Of a stretch of 64,000 bases of DNA, positions 45,143 to 53,475 are shown in pieces. The notes below the pieces were generated by a model that saw nothing but the letters and a program-made list of their open reading frames with translations, was not told the DNA's origin and ran no database searches. The DNA comes from Tolypothrix tenuis PCC 7101 (GTDB lineage: Bacteria > Cyanobacteriota > Cyanobacteriia > Cyanobacteriales > Nostocaceae), in NCBI RefSeq assembly GCF_002368295.1, contig NZ_AP018250.1, positions 62,001 through 126,000 of the forward strand, given 5' to 3'. Each line of letters opens with the position of its first letter. Position 1 is the first letter of the stretch. Both the position numbers and the translations under genes were made by a program.

Positions 45143-47002
45143 TCAGGGCAGATAGGCATTCGTGACATACTGCTGTACCATACGGTGGGTATTGAAAAAT
45201 GAAGCATTTAGTGCGATCGCATGTCGCATTAAATCCACCCACCGCTCGCGCTCTTGATAAAACATTGGAGCTATTACGTTTTTCAACTTCTGATATAAGT
45301 CCTCTGCATCCTGGCGGTTCAGGACATCTGAACCAGAAAACTCTGGTTCTCTAAAACCAATAGACCAACCAGTCACCCCTTCGATATGTCCCTCAATCCA
45401 CCAACCATCGAGTATGCTGAAACTGGGAACACCGTTATGTGCTGCTTTCATACCCGATGTTCCAGAAGCTTCTAAAGGTCGCTGTGGCGTATTGAGCCAT
45501 AAATCCACGCCAGATACAATCAGCTTGGATAGCTCCATGTCGTAATTTTCCAAAAAAACTATAGGTATCTGCTTCTGTAATTGGTGAGAAATTTCAAATA
45601 TCCGTCGAATTAACTCTTTGCCAGCATAATCTTTGGGGTGCGCCTTACCAGCAAAAACAAACTGTAAAGAACCAACCTGTTTGGCAATTTCCAAAAGTCG
45701 ATCAATATCGGAAAAAATTAAATCTGCTCGTTTGTAAAGAGTAGCTCTGCGAGCAAAGCCAATCGTCAGAGTCTCCGCAGACAAAGAAAAATGAGTTTGT
45801 TCCTGAATGTAAGTTAAAAGACGAGCTTTAGCCGCTAAATGGGCTGACCAAATCTCCTTTTGGGGAATGCTAATAGCGTGCCTAAGCATGGATGGATCGT
45901 TACTCCAGCTAGGAATATATCGATTGTATAGGGTTCTAAAGCTGTCACAAGTCCATGTCCATGAGTGAACACCATTTGTGATGTGGTGGATGGGGTAGCC
46001 GGGGAACATTTCTTGCGAAACTTCCTCGTGCCGCTTGGCAACACCGTTGACATAGTGGCTCAAGTTTAGTCCTAGCATAGTCATGTTGAGGCGATCGCGT
46101 CCCCCCAACATTTGCAGTACATCAAACGGCACTATGTGTCCCAAACTATACTGCACTAAGCCGTAGTCAAACTGGTCGTGTCCTGCTGGAACAGGGGTAT
46201 GAGTAGTAAAAACGCATTGATTTCTGATGCTACTAAAATCCCATGTTTCTGTATTTATCCCGTTTCGTTCTTTTAGCAACTCTAAAAGCAGCAAACTGGC
46301 GTGTCCTTCGTTCATATGGAATCTTTCAATTCCCCTGTAACCGAGGACGTTGAGCATTCTGACACCACCAATTCCCAGCAGAATCTCCTGGGCTAGTCGA
46401 TATCGCTCATCTCCGCCATAGAGAACATCAGTTAAAGTACGGTCATAATCGGTATTTTGCTCAACACCAGTATCTAGCAAAATTAAAGGGACGTTGTAGT
46501 TACTTAAGCCAACAATGTCATATTGCCAAGCTCGAACTTGTACAGTTCTCTGTTCAATTTCGACCTGAACAGTTTCAGACAAAAGGTGCAGGAAATGTTC
46601 GGGACTCCACAAAACAGGAAATTCCTGCTGTCCTCCCCACTCATCCAGCTTTTGGTGAAAGTAACCTTTGCGATAGAGTAGACTTACCCCAACCGCAGGT
46701 ATTCGCAAATCGGCAAAGGATTTCAAAGTGTCGCCAGCCAGTATACCTAAGCCGCCACTGTAAGTTGGCATAGCAGAACCAACAGCCACCTCCATCGAGA
46801 AATAGGCAACCCGCCGATTTTCTTTGGCTTCGTCGTAACTAGTGGTAGTTAATATGGTGATGTATAGCTCTGGATGCTGAAAAAATTTGTTTCGACAGAA
46901 TTCGGAGCAGAAGTGAATTGTTTGCTCCTGGTAAAAGGCAGTGATCTCTCTGCCTGGTTGAACGGTCATGCCACAAACTGGGTCTTTTAAAATAGGGTTC
47001 AT
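45143..47002 (-). CDS. YHS-domain / alpha-glucan phosphorylase fusion
   Basis: A 619-residue protein. Residues 1-50 are a YHS domain (DPVCGMTV, then IHFCSEFCRNKFF, with Cys10, Cys32 and Cys36). The rest is a glycogen/alpha-glucan phosphorylase of the GT35 family: VAYFSMEVAVGSAMPTYSGG, GLGILAGD, HMNEGHASL, FTTHTPVPAGHDQF, then ITNGVHSWTW, FAGKAHPKDY and the PLP-lysine region EASGTSGMKAAHNG. ATG 47002 is chosen because the YHS starts there. The enzyme would release glucose-1-phosphate. The YHS domain is a metal-binding module otherwise found in the neighbouring metal transport proteins. Confidence 0.85.
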   Translation of the reverse strand: MNPILKDPVCGMTVQPGREITAFYQEQTIHFCSEFCRNKFFQHPELYITILTTTSYDEAKENRRVAYFSMEVAVGSAMPTYSGGLGILAGDTLKSFADLRIPAVGVSLLYRKGYFHQKLDEWGGQQEFPVLWSPEHFLHLLSETVQVEIEQRTVQVRAWQYDIVGLSNYNVPLILLDTGVEQNTDYDRTLTDVLYGGDERYRLAQEILLGIGGVRMLNVLGYRGIERFHMNEGHASLLLLELLKERNGINTETWDFSSIRNQCVFTTHTPVPAGHDQFDYGLVQYSLGHIVPFDVLQMLGGRDRLNMTMLGLNLSHYVNGVAKRHEEVSQEMFPGYPIHHITNGVHSWTWTCDSFRTLYNRYIPSWSNDPSMLRHAISIPQKEIWSAHLAAKARLLTYIQEQTHFSLSAETLTIGFARRATLYKRADLIFSDIDRLLEIAKQVGSLQFVFAGKAHPKDYAGKELIRRIFEISHQLQKQIPIVFLENYDMELSKLIVSGVDLWLNTPQRPLEASGTSGMKAAHNGVPSFSILDGWWIEGHIEGVTGWSIGFREPEFSGSDVLNRQDAEDLYQKLKNVIAPMFYQERERWVDLMRHAIALNASFFNTHRMVQQYVTNAYLP

Positions 47003-47108
47003 AGGTTTTCTTTTATTTTGATAGTTATTAACCCTTGTGATGCCCAATCTTTATTTTTTTCGAGTATAAAGCCACATTGTTATCAACTTAATATTCCTGT
47101 AATTTCTC

Positions 47109-47151
47109 CCTACCCTACTGGCATAGGTGATAGCATCAACCGTAGGGTAGG
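47109..47151 (-). terminator. Hairpin between DUF5676 and phosphorylase genes
   Basis: CCTACCCTAC (47109-47118) pairs with GTAGGGTAGG (47142-47151) as a 10-bp stem. It lies downstream of the DUF5676 gene and upstream of the phosphorylase start. No T run follows, so a terminator role is tentative. Confidence 0.35.
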
Positions 47152-47217
47152 ATGAAAATTTTTGCAATAATACATTACTGCCAGATTTACAAAGGCTTTT
47201 CATGTATATTGAGTTTT

Positions 47218-47532
47218 TTACCTAGTTGCAAAGCTGTTGTAGAGCCGAGCTATCAGGGCAGCATATAAAGCTGTGCCTACAGTCCAAAATAAAAGACCAA
47301 CAATAAAGCTTCCCCAGGTAATCACCCTAGCAATATTAGTCAAGTCCATGTGCAGGACATAACTAAAAAAAGCCATTGCTGCTTTTGGTGCTATTGCTAC
47401 AAACAGAATGCAGAGTATATAAACTAAGCCTGTAATGATAGCTGTAGCCAGGGAAAGAGATCGCGTGTTTAACTTGTTAATAGAGTGCCTGACATTATGT
47501 TGATTTTCTCGATGATGACTTTGCGATAGCAT
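47218..47532 (-). CDS. DUF5676 family membrane protein
   Basis: A 104-residue protein with a polar N-terminus and two or three membrane segments (about 28-50 and 68-95). LATAIITGLVYILCILFVAI and the final GTALYAALIARLYN segment are typical of DUF5676 proteins, which occur in metal-resistance and stress islands. No function is known. Confidence 0.7.
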   Translation of the reverse strand: MLSQSHHRENQHNVRHSINKLNTRSLSLATAIITGLVYILCILFVAIAPKAAMAFFSYVLHMDLTNIARVITWGSFIVGLLFWTVGTALYAALIARLYNSFATR

Positions 47533-47592
47533 AATTCACCTCTGATTAACTGAGTGGAAAGCTTGAATAAATTCAATTTTTTAAAAATATAT

Positions 47593-48288
47593 TTATTCCA
47601 CACGCACAATATCTCTCATTCCTAACCAGTTATAGCGTCTAATCAACCAAGGCAACACTATAATTACAATGAGGAAAATAACAGAAATAACCATTCCTAA
47701 AGGTGTACCTATGCTTAATGCTCCTCCCATATATGTAAGTAAAAATGTTGAAGGAATCATGCCTAAAAAAGTAGCAAGGGCATATTTAGGGAGAGAAATA
47801 CCAGCGATTCCCGCAGCGTAGCTAATCAAATCGAAAGAAAATATTGGCAGCATCCGAGTAATAAAAATTAACCAGCTTAGATATGTCTCTCCTTTGTTTT
47901 TCGAGAAATAAATGATTTTACCAGTTAAAGCTTTTATTGCCGCTCGCCCCAAAGTTCGTCCCAAAAAATAAGCAATTAAACCACCTAGAAAACCTCCTAT
48001 TATACTGTAGATTCCTGCTATAACTGCTCCCCAAATAGTGCCAGCTATAACTGCGAGTGGCGCACTGGGAATAGGACTAATAACTACAGATAAAGCCAAA
48101 ATACCAATATAGACAAATGGGCCAAGTAAGCCTAAATTTTTAACCTTTTGTCTAAATCCTTCCGGTGTTAATATATTTACCTGGGGATTCAGTAGCCAAT
48201 AACAGACGGCTAAACATAGGAGCAAAATTGCCAATGCAAAGGCGTTTTGACGATTAAACAGGATTTTGATTCTTTCCTGTCTTTTCAC
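47593..48288 (-). CDS. TVP38/TMEM64 family membrane protein
   Basis: A 231-residue membrane protein. The conserved family blocks are present: SPIPSAPLAVIAGTIWG, GGFLGGLIAYFLGRTLGR and FITRMLPIFSFDLISYAAG, then IPSTFLLTYMGG. These DedA-like proteins move or flip lipids in some cases. The role in this island is unknown, though membrane maintenance under metal stress would fit. Confidence 0.82.
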   Translation of the reverse strand: MKRQERIKILFNRQNAFALAILLLCLAVCYWLLNPQVNILTPEGFRQKVKNLGLLGPFVYIGILALSVVISPIPSAPLAVIAGTIWGAVIAGIYSIIGGFLGGLIAYFLGRTLGRAAIKALTGKIIYFSKNKGETYLSWLIFITRMLPIFSFDLISYAAGIAGISLPKYALATFLGMIPSTFLLTYMGGALSIGTPLGMVISVIFLIVIIVLPWLIRRYNWLGMRDIVRVE

Positions 48289-48309
48289 TTACTTAGTTCT
48301 CCCAATATT

Positions 48310-48963
48310 TTAGGTATTACTTCTCTTGGTGCTGTCTCCCAGACGAGGGAAAAAAGCTGGTATATTGCTGGTATAGCGATCGTACTCTGCACCAAATTCT
48401 GCTCGCACCTCACGTTCTTCTTGGCGTGCCAGTCGTGTATACATCCACACCAGCACTGGAAACATCAATAATGTGAGAATTGTCGGCCACTGAAGCAAAA
48501 AACCGAACATGATAGTGATAAAAGCTAAATACTGGGGATGGCGAATTGTTGCATAAGGGCCAGTAGTAGCTAATGTGTGAGAACGCTGGGCTTTGTACAG
48601 CACCTCCCAAGCTGATGCCAATAAGATAAACCCACCAAAAATGAGGATGTTACTCAAAATATGCAACACATTAAAGTGAGGATTGCCTTTCATACCCAGC
48701 ATTGTCCACCAGAGATGTCCTACATCATGGGAAAGTAAATCCAACTTTGGATAGCGGCTTTGCAACCAACCTGAAAGTAGGTAAATTGTTAAAGGTATGC
48801 CGTACATTTCAGTGAACAAAGCCATGATAAAGGCAGAAAAAGCACCAAAGGCTTGCCAATCACGGGGACTTTTTGGTTTTGTAAAGCTGAACGCAAAGAT
48901 GATAAATACCAAAGAGTTGATAATCACCAAAGACCAAAGACCGTAGGCGGGTGCGTTGTTCAT
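48310..48963 (-). CDS. Isoprenylcysteine carboxyl methyltransferase-like (ICMT/PEMT) membrane protein
   Basis: A 217-residue protein with about five membrane helices. The C-terminal block (LATTGPYATIRHPQYLAFIT, then RLARQEEREVRAEFGAEYDR, YTSNIPAFFP) is the SAM- and substrate-binding signature of the ICMT/PEMT superfamily. Similar proteins are often next to copper P-type ATPases in bacteria. The substrate is not known. Confidence 0.82.
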   Translation of the reverse strand: MNNAPAYGLWSLVIINSLVFIIFAFSFTKPKSPRDWQAFGAFSAFIMALFTEMYGIPLTIYLLSGWLQSRYPKLDLLSHDVGHLWWTMLGMKGNPHFNVLHILSNILIFGGFILLASAWEVLYKAQRSHTLATTGPYATIRHPQYLAFITIMFGFLLQWPTILTLLMFPVLVWMYTRLARQEEREVRAEFGAEYDRYTSNIPAFFPRLGDSTKRSNT

Positions 48964-48990
48964 TTCTTATTTCCTGTTGATTGATATTTT

Positions 48991-49221
48991 TTACCGAGAT
49001 GAACGATCATTTCCGTCACTGTGTCCGCCGTGTCCACCATGTCCTCCGTGCATAAATAAGTGCATGAATGGGCAGGCTAAAAGTAACAAGTAGGGCAGAA
49101 TTCCAGCTAGATGTGCTAAGTGTTCAGTGATGAGAAAAAATGCAGCAATGGCCAGGAAAACATATAAGGCTATTTTGGCGGGGCTTCGCCACCAACTATC
49201 TTGACTAGATTGATGATTCAT
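48991..49221 (-). CDS. DUF2933 family small membrane protein
   Basis: A 76-residue protein with two hydrophobic segments (about 15-32 and 36-55) and a His/Gly-rich tail (FMHLFMHGGHGGHGGHSDG). This matches DUF2933, commonly found beside copper or silver resistance genes. The His-rich tail could bind metal, which is inference. It lies 36 bp downstream of the P-type ATPase gene. Confidence 0.8.
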   Translation of the reverse strand: MNHQSSQDSWWRSPAKIALYVFLAIAAFFLITEHLAHLAGILPYLLLLACPFMHLFMHGGHGGHGGHSDGNDRSSR

Positions 49222-49256
49222 AGAATTTTTCCCCCAATGCAGTTAGCAATTGCAAT

Positions 49257-51434
49257 TCAACTTGTTGATAATTTGAATCCTTTCAACAGCGATGAATTAA
49301 CAATCACTGACAAGGAACTCAAAGCCATCGCAGCTGCGGCAATCATTGGGTTGAGTAAACCGAAGGCAGCGATAGGAATGCCAATGGAGTTATAGATAAA
49401 AGCCCAGAATAGGTTCTGTTTAATTTTGAGCATCGTGGCACGAGATAGGCGAATCGAGGTGACAACATCTCGCACATCGTTTTTAACCAAAATGATCCCG
49501 CCTGTTTCCTTAGCCACATCCGCACCAGAACCGATCGCAATCCCAATGTCAGCAGTTGCTAGGGCTGGTGCGTCATTCACTCCATCTCCCACCATTGCCA
49601 CAACTTCGCCGCGTCGTTGAATATCTTTAACGACTTGGGCTTTATCACCGGGTAATACCTCAGCAATTACTTTATCGATTCCTAGTTGACGAGCGATCGC
49701 TTCGGCAGTACGCTGGTTGTCTCCAGTGAGCATCACAACTTTGACCTTTTCCCGACGCAAAGCTGCGATCGCTTCCTTGGCTTCAGGTTTGATGGTGTCC
49801 GCTACTGCCACAATCCCCATCAACAGACCATTACAACCAACCAGCATGGCTGTTTTACCATCAGATTCCAGATGAGTCAATATCTCTTCTGTTGCCGGAT
49901 TTATCTGATAGCCTTGCTCGCGGAACAAGCGGCGATTACCCAGCAAAATCCTATCTCGATTGATTTCTCCCCGAATCCCATGTCCGGGAATTGCCTCAAA
50001 ATTACTCACTTTGGGAATATCTAGCATCTGGTGTTTGGCTGCTCGCACAATTGCTTCACCCAAAGGATGTTCTGAACCCGCTTCTACCGCCGCCGCTAAC
50101 CGCAGAATTTCATCGTTTGGGCGTTCTGCCAAGGGTACAATATCCGTCACACTAGGCTCACCACGAGTCAAGGTTCCAGTTTTGTCGAAAATTACGGTAG
50201 ACAGCTTTTCAGCTCGTTCTAAAATTTCACCACCTCGAATCAAAATCCCGCCTTCTGCTCCCTTACCCACACCAACCATCAACGCGGCGGGAGTAGCAAT
50301 ACCCAAAGCACAAGGACAAGAAATAATTAACACAGCAATAAATGCCAGTAAAGCTTGCGGAAAGTTCCCGACAAGTAACCAACCGAGAAATGCCAGTACC
50401 GCAATTCCCACAACCGCAGGCACAAAATAACCCGTTACTTTATCTGCCAACCGTTGGACTTGAGCCGTACTTGTCTGGGCTTCCTCCACAATTTTGATGA
50501 TTTGAGCTAAAGCCGTTTCCGCCCCCACACGAGTCGCCCGAAAACGGAAAAGTCCGGTTCTGTTTAAAGTACCACCAATCACCGCAGATTCGGCTTGCTT
50601 CTCTACTGGTAGTGACTCCCCTGTCAGCATTGACTCATCTACAGATGAAGATCCATCCAGCACAATTCCATCCGTCGGTACTTTTTCTCCCGGACGGACA
50701 ACAACTGTTTCATCCACCATTAATTGCTCTGCCGGAATTTCCATCTCCATACCATCTCGGATGACTCTGGCGGTGGCAGGTTTTAAATCTAGAAGTTTGC
50801 GTACTGCTGCCGATGAGTTCTTTTTGATAATTTCTTCCATATACTTGCCTAGTAAAACAAAGGCAATGACGACGGCAGAAACTTCAAAATAAACGCTACG
50901 TTCCTCAACTCCAACAGGTAGAGCATTAGGAAAGAAAATCACTGCCACACTATAGAAATAGGCAACGCTGGTTCCTAAAGCAATCAGGAAATCCATGTTT
51001 ACATAGCGGCTTTTGATGGCATTCCACGCTCCCACGTAAAATGACCAGCCACCAATGAACTGTACAGGGGTAGCCAGGATAAAAAGCCAGACTCCCCAAG
51101 TAAACCAGGGTAGAGCAGAAATCGGCACCCAGCTTAAGATACTTATGCCTGCTGCCAGTCCCAAAAATGCAGCCGCTCGCATAATTGCTAAAAGCAGTAC
51201 CCCCGTCATGGCAACGGTAACGCGAGTCCGCATTGATTTGAGTTCCCTCTCAGGATCTAAAAATGTGTTTAAGCAAGTTTGGCTGCAAAAATAGTAATTG
51301 CGTCCACCTCTTTCTGTCCTCAAGGATGTGGCTTTAGGTACTGTCATGCCACAGATAGGGTCTTTCGCCATCCCGCCTGGTTCGGGTATAACGCTTGCGT
51401 GTTTATGTCCCCGATGCTCGTGAGTTCTTGCCAT
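49257..51434 (-). CDS. YHS-containing heavy-metal P1B-type ATPase
   Basis: A 725-residue pump. Residues 22-62 form a YHS domain (DPICGMTV, YYFCSQTCLNTF) instead of the usual HMA domain. Core motifs are TGES (271-274), the membrane metal site CPC (373-375), the phosphorylated Asp417 in DKTGT, TGDN and GDGVNDAP. The last helices carry FIYNSIGIPIAAFG and MALSSLSVIVNSSLL, the M-x-x-S-S and YN signatures of Cu(I)/Ag(I) exporters. It lies in one minus-strand series with the DUF2933, ICMT-like and TVP38 genes. Confidence 0.88.
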   Translation of the reverse strand: MARTHEHRGHKHASVIPEPGGMAKDPICGMTVPKATSLRTERGGRNYYFCSQTCLNTFLDPERELKSMRTRVTVAMTGVLLLAIMRAAAFLGLAAGISILSWVPISALPWFTWGVWLFILATPVQFIGGWSFYVGAWNAIKSRYVNMDFLIALGTSVAYFYSVAVIFFPNALPVGVEERSVYFEVSAVVIAFVLLGKYMEEIIKKNSSAAVRKLLDLKPATARVIRDGMEMEIPAEQLMVDETVVVRPGEKVPTDGIVLDGSSSVDESMLTGESLPVEKQAESAVIGGTLNRTGLFRFRATRVGAETALAQIIKIVEEAQTSTAQVQRLADKVTGYFVPAVVGIAVLAFLGWLLVGNFPQALLAFIAVLIISCPCALGIATPAALMVGVGKGAEGGILIRGGEILERAEKLSTVIFDKTGTLTRGEPSVTDIVPLAERPNDEILRLAAAVEAGSEHPLGEAIVRAAKHQMLDIPKVSNFEAIPGHGIRGEINRDRILLGNRRLFREQGYQINPATEEILTHLESDGKTAMLVGCNGLLMGIVAVADTIKPEAKEAIAALRREKVKVVMLTGDNQRTAEAIARQLGIDKVIAEVLPGDKAQVVKDIQRRGEVVAMVGDGVNDAPALATADIGIAIGSGADVAKETGGIILVKNDVRDVVTSIRLSRATMLKIKQNLFWAFIYNSIGIPIAAFGLLNPMIAAAAMALSSLSVIVNSSLLKGFKLSTS

Positions 51435-51453
51435 CTTTCAGTGAACTCCTTCA

Positions 51454-51627
51454 TCATGCTGGTTGTGATTCAAAGGTATGCAGGCAAGTCTGGCTGCAAA
51501 AATAGTAAGTCTGTCCGTCTCGCTCGGACTTCAATGCTGTAGCCTTTTCTACAGTCATGCCACATACTGGGTCTACAGCAGTCTTTTCACTATCTTGTGG
51601 GCGTTTGCGTCTAAAAAAATTCCACAT
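51454..51627 (-). CDS. Stand-alone YHS-domain protein (57 aa)
   Basis: ATG 51627 opens a 57-codon frame ending at TGA 51454-51456. After a basic N-terminus (MWNFFRRKRP) comes a full YHS domain (VDPVCGMTVEKATALKSERD, then YYFCSQTCLHTF), closely similar to the YHS part of the downstream P-type ATPase. AGGAGG-like AAGGAGGTC sits just before the ATG. It is probably a small metal chaperone or sensor acting with the ATPase; the role is inferred. Confidence 0.8.
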   Translation of the reverse strand: MWNFFRRKRPQDSEKTAVDPVCGMTVEKATALKSERDGQTYYFCSQTCLHTFESQPA

Positions 51628-51683
51628 AATTGACCTCCTTGAGAGCAGATGTCAATCGTGTCAGGTCAAAATCTCTCCGGAAT

Positions 51684-52385
51684 TCAACTTTCTTCGGGGT
51701 TGGATTTATACCAGGCCTGATACCACTGCTGCATCTGGTTAATTTCAGCTGTTTGAGTTTTAATGATGGACTGAGCTAAATTACGAATTTCTGGCTTGGT
51801 AGCTTTTTGAGTCGCCATCTGCGACATCATTACAGCCATACGATGATGAGGAATCATCTGACGGATAAATTCTTTGTCAAAATCTGGTGCATTTTTCAAG
51901 GCTGCCAAATCTACATTCATACCCATCATGTTGCAGTTCATCGGCATTTTCATCATGCCTGGGTTCATCTGTTGGCACATACGCTGATGCATTGCCATCA
52001 TTTCTTGACGAGTCATGGCTGTTACAGGTACTTCTTTCCCGTACCATGCCTTGTACCAAGTTTTCATTTGCTGAATTTCGCGGTTTTGTTCTTGTTTAAT
52101 AGCTTGAGCTAGCTTTTTAATTTCTGGGTGTTGAGCGCGACTTAATGCGATATCAGCCATTTCCACTGCTTGAGTGTGATGAGGAATCATCATTTCAATG
52201 AAATGTTGATCCATATTAGTCATCATCCCTCTTTGGGGAGGAGGAGTAGTTTCTGTAGATGGGTGATGAGTATTGTGTTCTGAGTTTGAAACCTGAGCTT
52301 GTGCGTTATTTAAAATTACTAATCCAGCGAGCGTACCACTGGTTAATAGACCGGCCAAGCCATACAAAAATGTTTTTGTTTTCAT
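51684..52385 (-). CDS. DUF305 family secreted protein (double domain)
   Basis: A 233-residue protein with a signal peptide (FLYGLAGLLTSGTLAGLVIL, cleavage near AQA). Two DUF305 units follow, each with the M-I-P-H-H motif: FIEMMIPHHTQAVEMADIAL and FIRQMIPHHRMAVMMSQMAT. The region between is rich in Met (HQRMCQQMNPGMMKMPMNCN), suggesting copper or silver binding. DUF305 proteins are periplasmic and common in copper islands. It precedes the stand-alone YHS gene on the same strand. Confidence 0.85.
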   Translation of the reverse strand: MKTKTFLYGLAGLLTSGTLAGLVILNNAQAQVSNSEHNTHHPSTETTPPPQRGMMTNMDQHFIEMMIPHHTQAVEMADIALSRAQHPEIKKLAQAIKQEQNREIQQMKTWYKAWYGKEVPVTAMTRQEMMAMHQRMCQQMNPGMMKMPMNCNMMGMNVDLAALKNAPDFDKEFIRQMIPHHRMAVMMSQMATQKATKPEIRNLAQSIIKTQTAEINQMQQWYQAWYKSNPEES

Positions 52386-52774
52386 AGCCCCACCTTGTTT
52401 TAGGAGTTAAAGACAACTTATATTTATGAAATTATCGAGAGATTGTGAGGAACTTGTGAGACGAAAAATCTTAAATTAAACTCAATAAAATTGCTCAGAA
52501 ATCAAGTAATATGCAAGTTTTGTTGGCTTCACTTTTCTTGCAAAAATCAAGTTATTTTTTTCCAATCAAATAGCTAGATCGTTTTATCTTCAACAAAAAC
52601 CTATACTTTAAGATTTACATCTAGAGATGAAAAGAGGATGAAATATTTTTCTTATACACGTTTCTTTACATAATCAAGGCGATCGCATCCTTACTGGTGT
52701 CGTGATAGATGCGATTGCCCGAAGGACACTGCTAAAGGCAATCGCGCTTTTTGGACTTTGTTTGACATCCATAC
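52386..52774. other. Intergenic region with one dispersed palindrome
   Basis: A 389-bp AT-rich stretch upstream of the DUF305 gene. It contains a HIP1-like GCGATCGC (52679-52686) and the 35-bp palindromic repeat at 52711-52745. No gene is seen. Confidence 0.5.
52711..52745. repeat. 35-bp palindromic dispersed repeat
   Basis: GCGATTGCC (52711-52719) and GGCAATCGC (52737-52745) form a 9-bp perfect stem. The reverse complement matches 28 of 35 positions of the repeat inside the virB9-like gene. It lies 30 bp after the thioredoxin-like gene stop and could act as its transcript end. Confidence 0.65.
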
Positions 52775-53080
52775 TTAATTCAGTGGTTGACCCACACCCA
52801 CTGCTAGCAATTGGTCACGAGTTGGTTTACCTGTCAGCACTAACACTCCGTTGATAGCGATGGCTGGAACTGACTGAACTCCATAATGTTCAGCTTTCGC
52901 TAGATAAGTCTGCTGCTCCTGATTTGAACGCAAATCATAGACTAATACTTCACAATTTGAACAAGCTAATTCTTGCACTGTACGGACTGTTTCATCACAA
53001 AGAGGACAATTGGCTGTAAATATCTCAATTTGACGTTTATTTCTGATGGATTTAGACCTCAATTTAATGAAGTCAGCCAA
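52775..53080 (-). CDS. Thioredoxin/glutaredoxin-like protein
   Basis: A 101-residue protein with the redox pair CPLC (Cys25, Cys28) in IEIFTANCPLCDETV, a later CSNC pair, then the cis-Pro region VQSVPAIAINGVLVLTGKP typical of the thioredoxin fold. Similar small proteins with two Cys pairs occur in mercury and other metal islands. The first 14 residues are unusual, so the start could be internal. It may reduce or bind metal targets. Confidence 0.72.
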   Translation of the reverse strand: MADFIKLRSKSIRNKRQIEIFTANCPLCDETVRTVQELACSNCEVLVYDLRSNQEQQTYLAKAEHYGVQSVPAIAINGVLVLTGKPTRDQLLAVGVGQPLN

Positions 53081-53119
53081 CCTTTGAATTATGCGGCTAG
53101 AGCGATCGCTCTAGCTTTG

Positions 53120-53326
53120 ATGGATAGTTCAACTGCTTTTATTTGGCAGACAAGCGATCGCATGGGTAACATCTGGTGGATTATTGATGATTCACTGATC
53201 GGAAATCGTTTCCATGCGTTATCTGAAGAGGAAGTTCGCGCTTGGCTTGCACAACATCACTATGCTAAACCTAACTCATCACAAAGTATTTCAAGTGATG
53301 TAGACTTTATTATCAAAAAAATCTAG
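53120..53326 (+). CDS. Small hypothetical protein
   Basis: ATG 53120 opens a 68-codon frame (MDSSTAFIWQTSDRMGNIWW...). The body (GNRFHALSEEEVRAWLAQHH) looks protein-like. The upstream part of the frame (from 52973) overlaps the thioredoxin gene on the other strand and is probably not translated. No family or ribosome-binding site is evident. Confidence 0.4.
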   Translation: MDSSTAFIWQTSDRMGNIWWIIDDSLIGNRFHALSEEEVRAWLAQHHYAKPNSSQSISSDVDFIIKKI

Positions 53327-53414
53327 TTTATAACAAACAGAAAGGCAGAGGTAATACCAATTCTGTATGAAGACACACTCATCTAAAAGAGAAAAAACTT
53401 AAACAGGAAGAAAT

Positions 53415-53442
53415 GTAGAGATCTTACGTATAAGGTCTCTAC
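53415..53442 (-). terminator. Hairpin after the phytochelatin synthase gene
   Basis: GTAGAGA (53415-53421) pairs with TCTCTAC (53436-53442). It lies 34 bp beyond the stop of the minus-strand phytochelatin synthase gene. No T run is present, so the terminator role is tentative. Confidence 0.3.
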
Positions 53443-53475
53443 AGAGATTACACAAATATGCAAACTGTTGTAGAT

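Noticed and set aside
48247..51542. Several plus-strand frames opposite the P-type ATPase and ICMT-like genes
   Set aside because: They are antisense to strongly conserved genes and lack start signals.
52973..53119. N-terminal part of a plus-strand frame overlapping the thioredoxin-like gene
   Set aside because: It is antisense to a gene with a clear CPLC motif; only the part from ATG 53120 was kept as a tentative gene.
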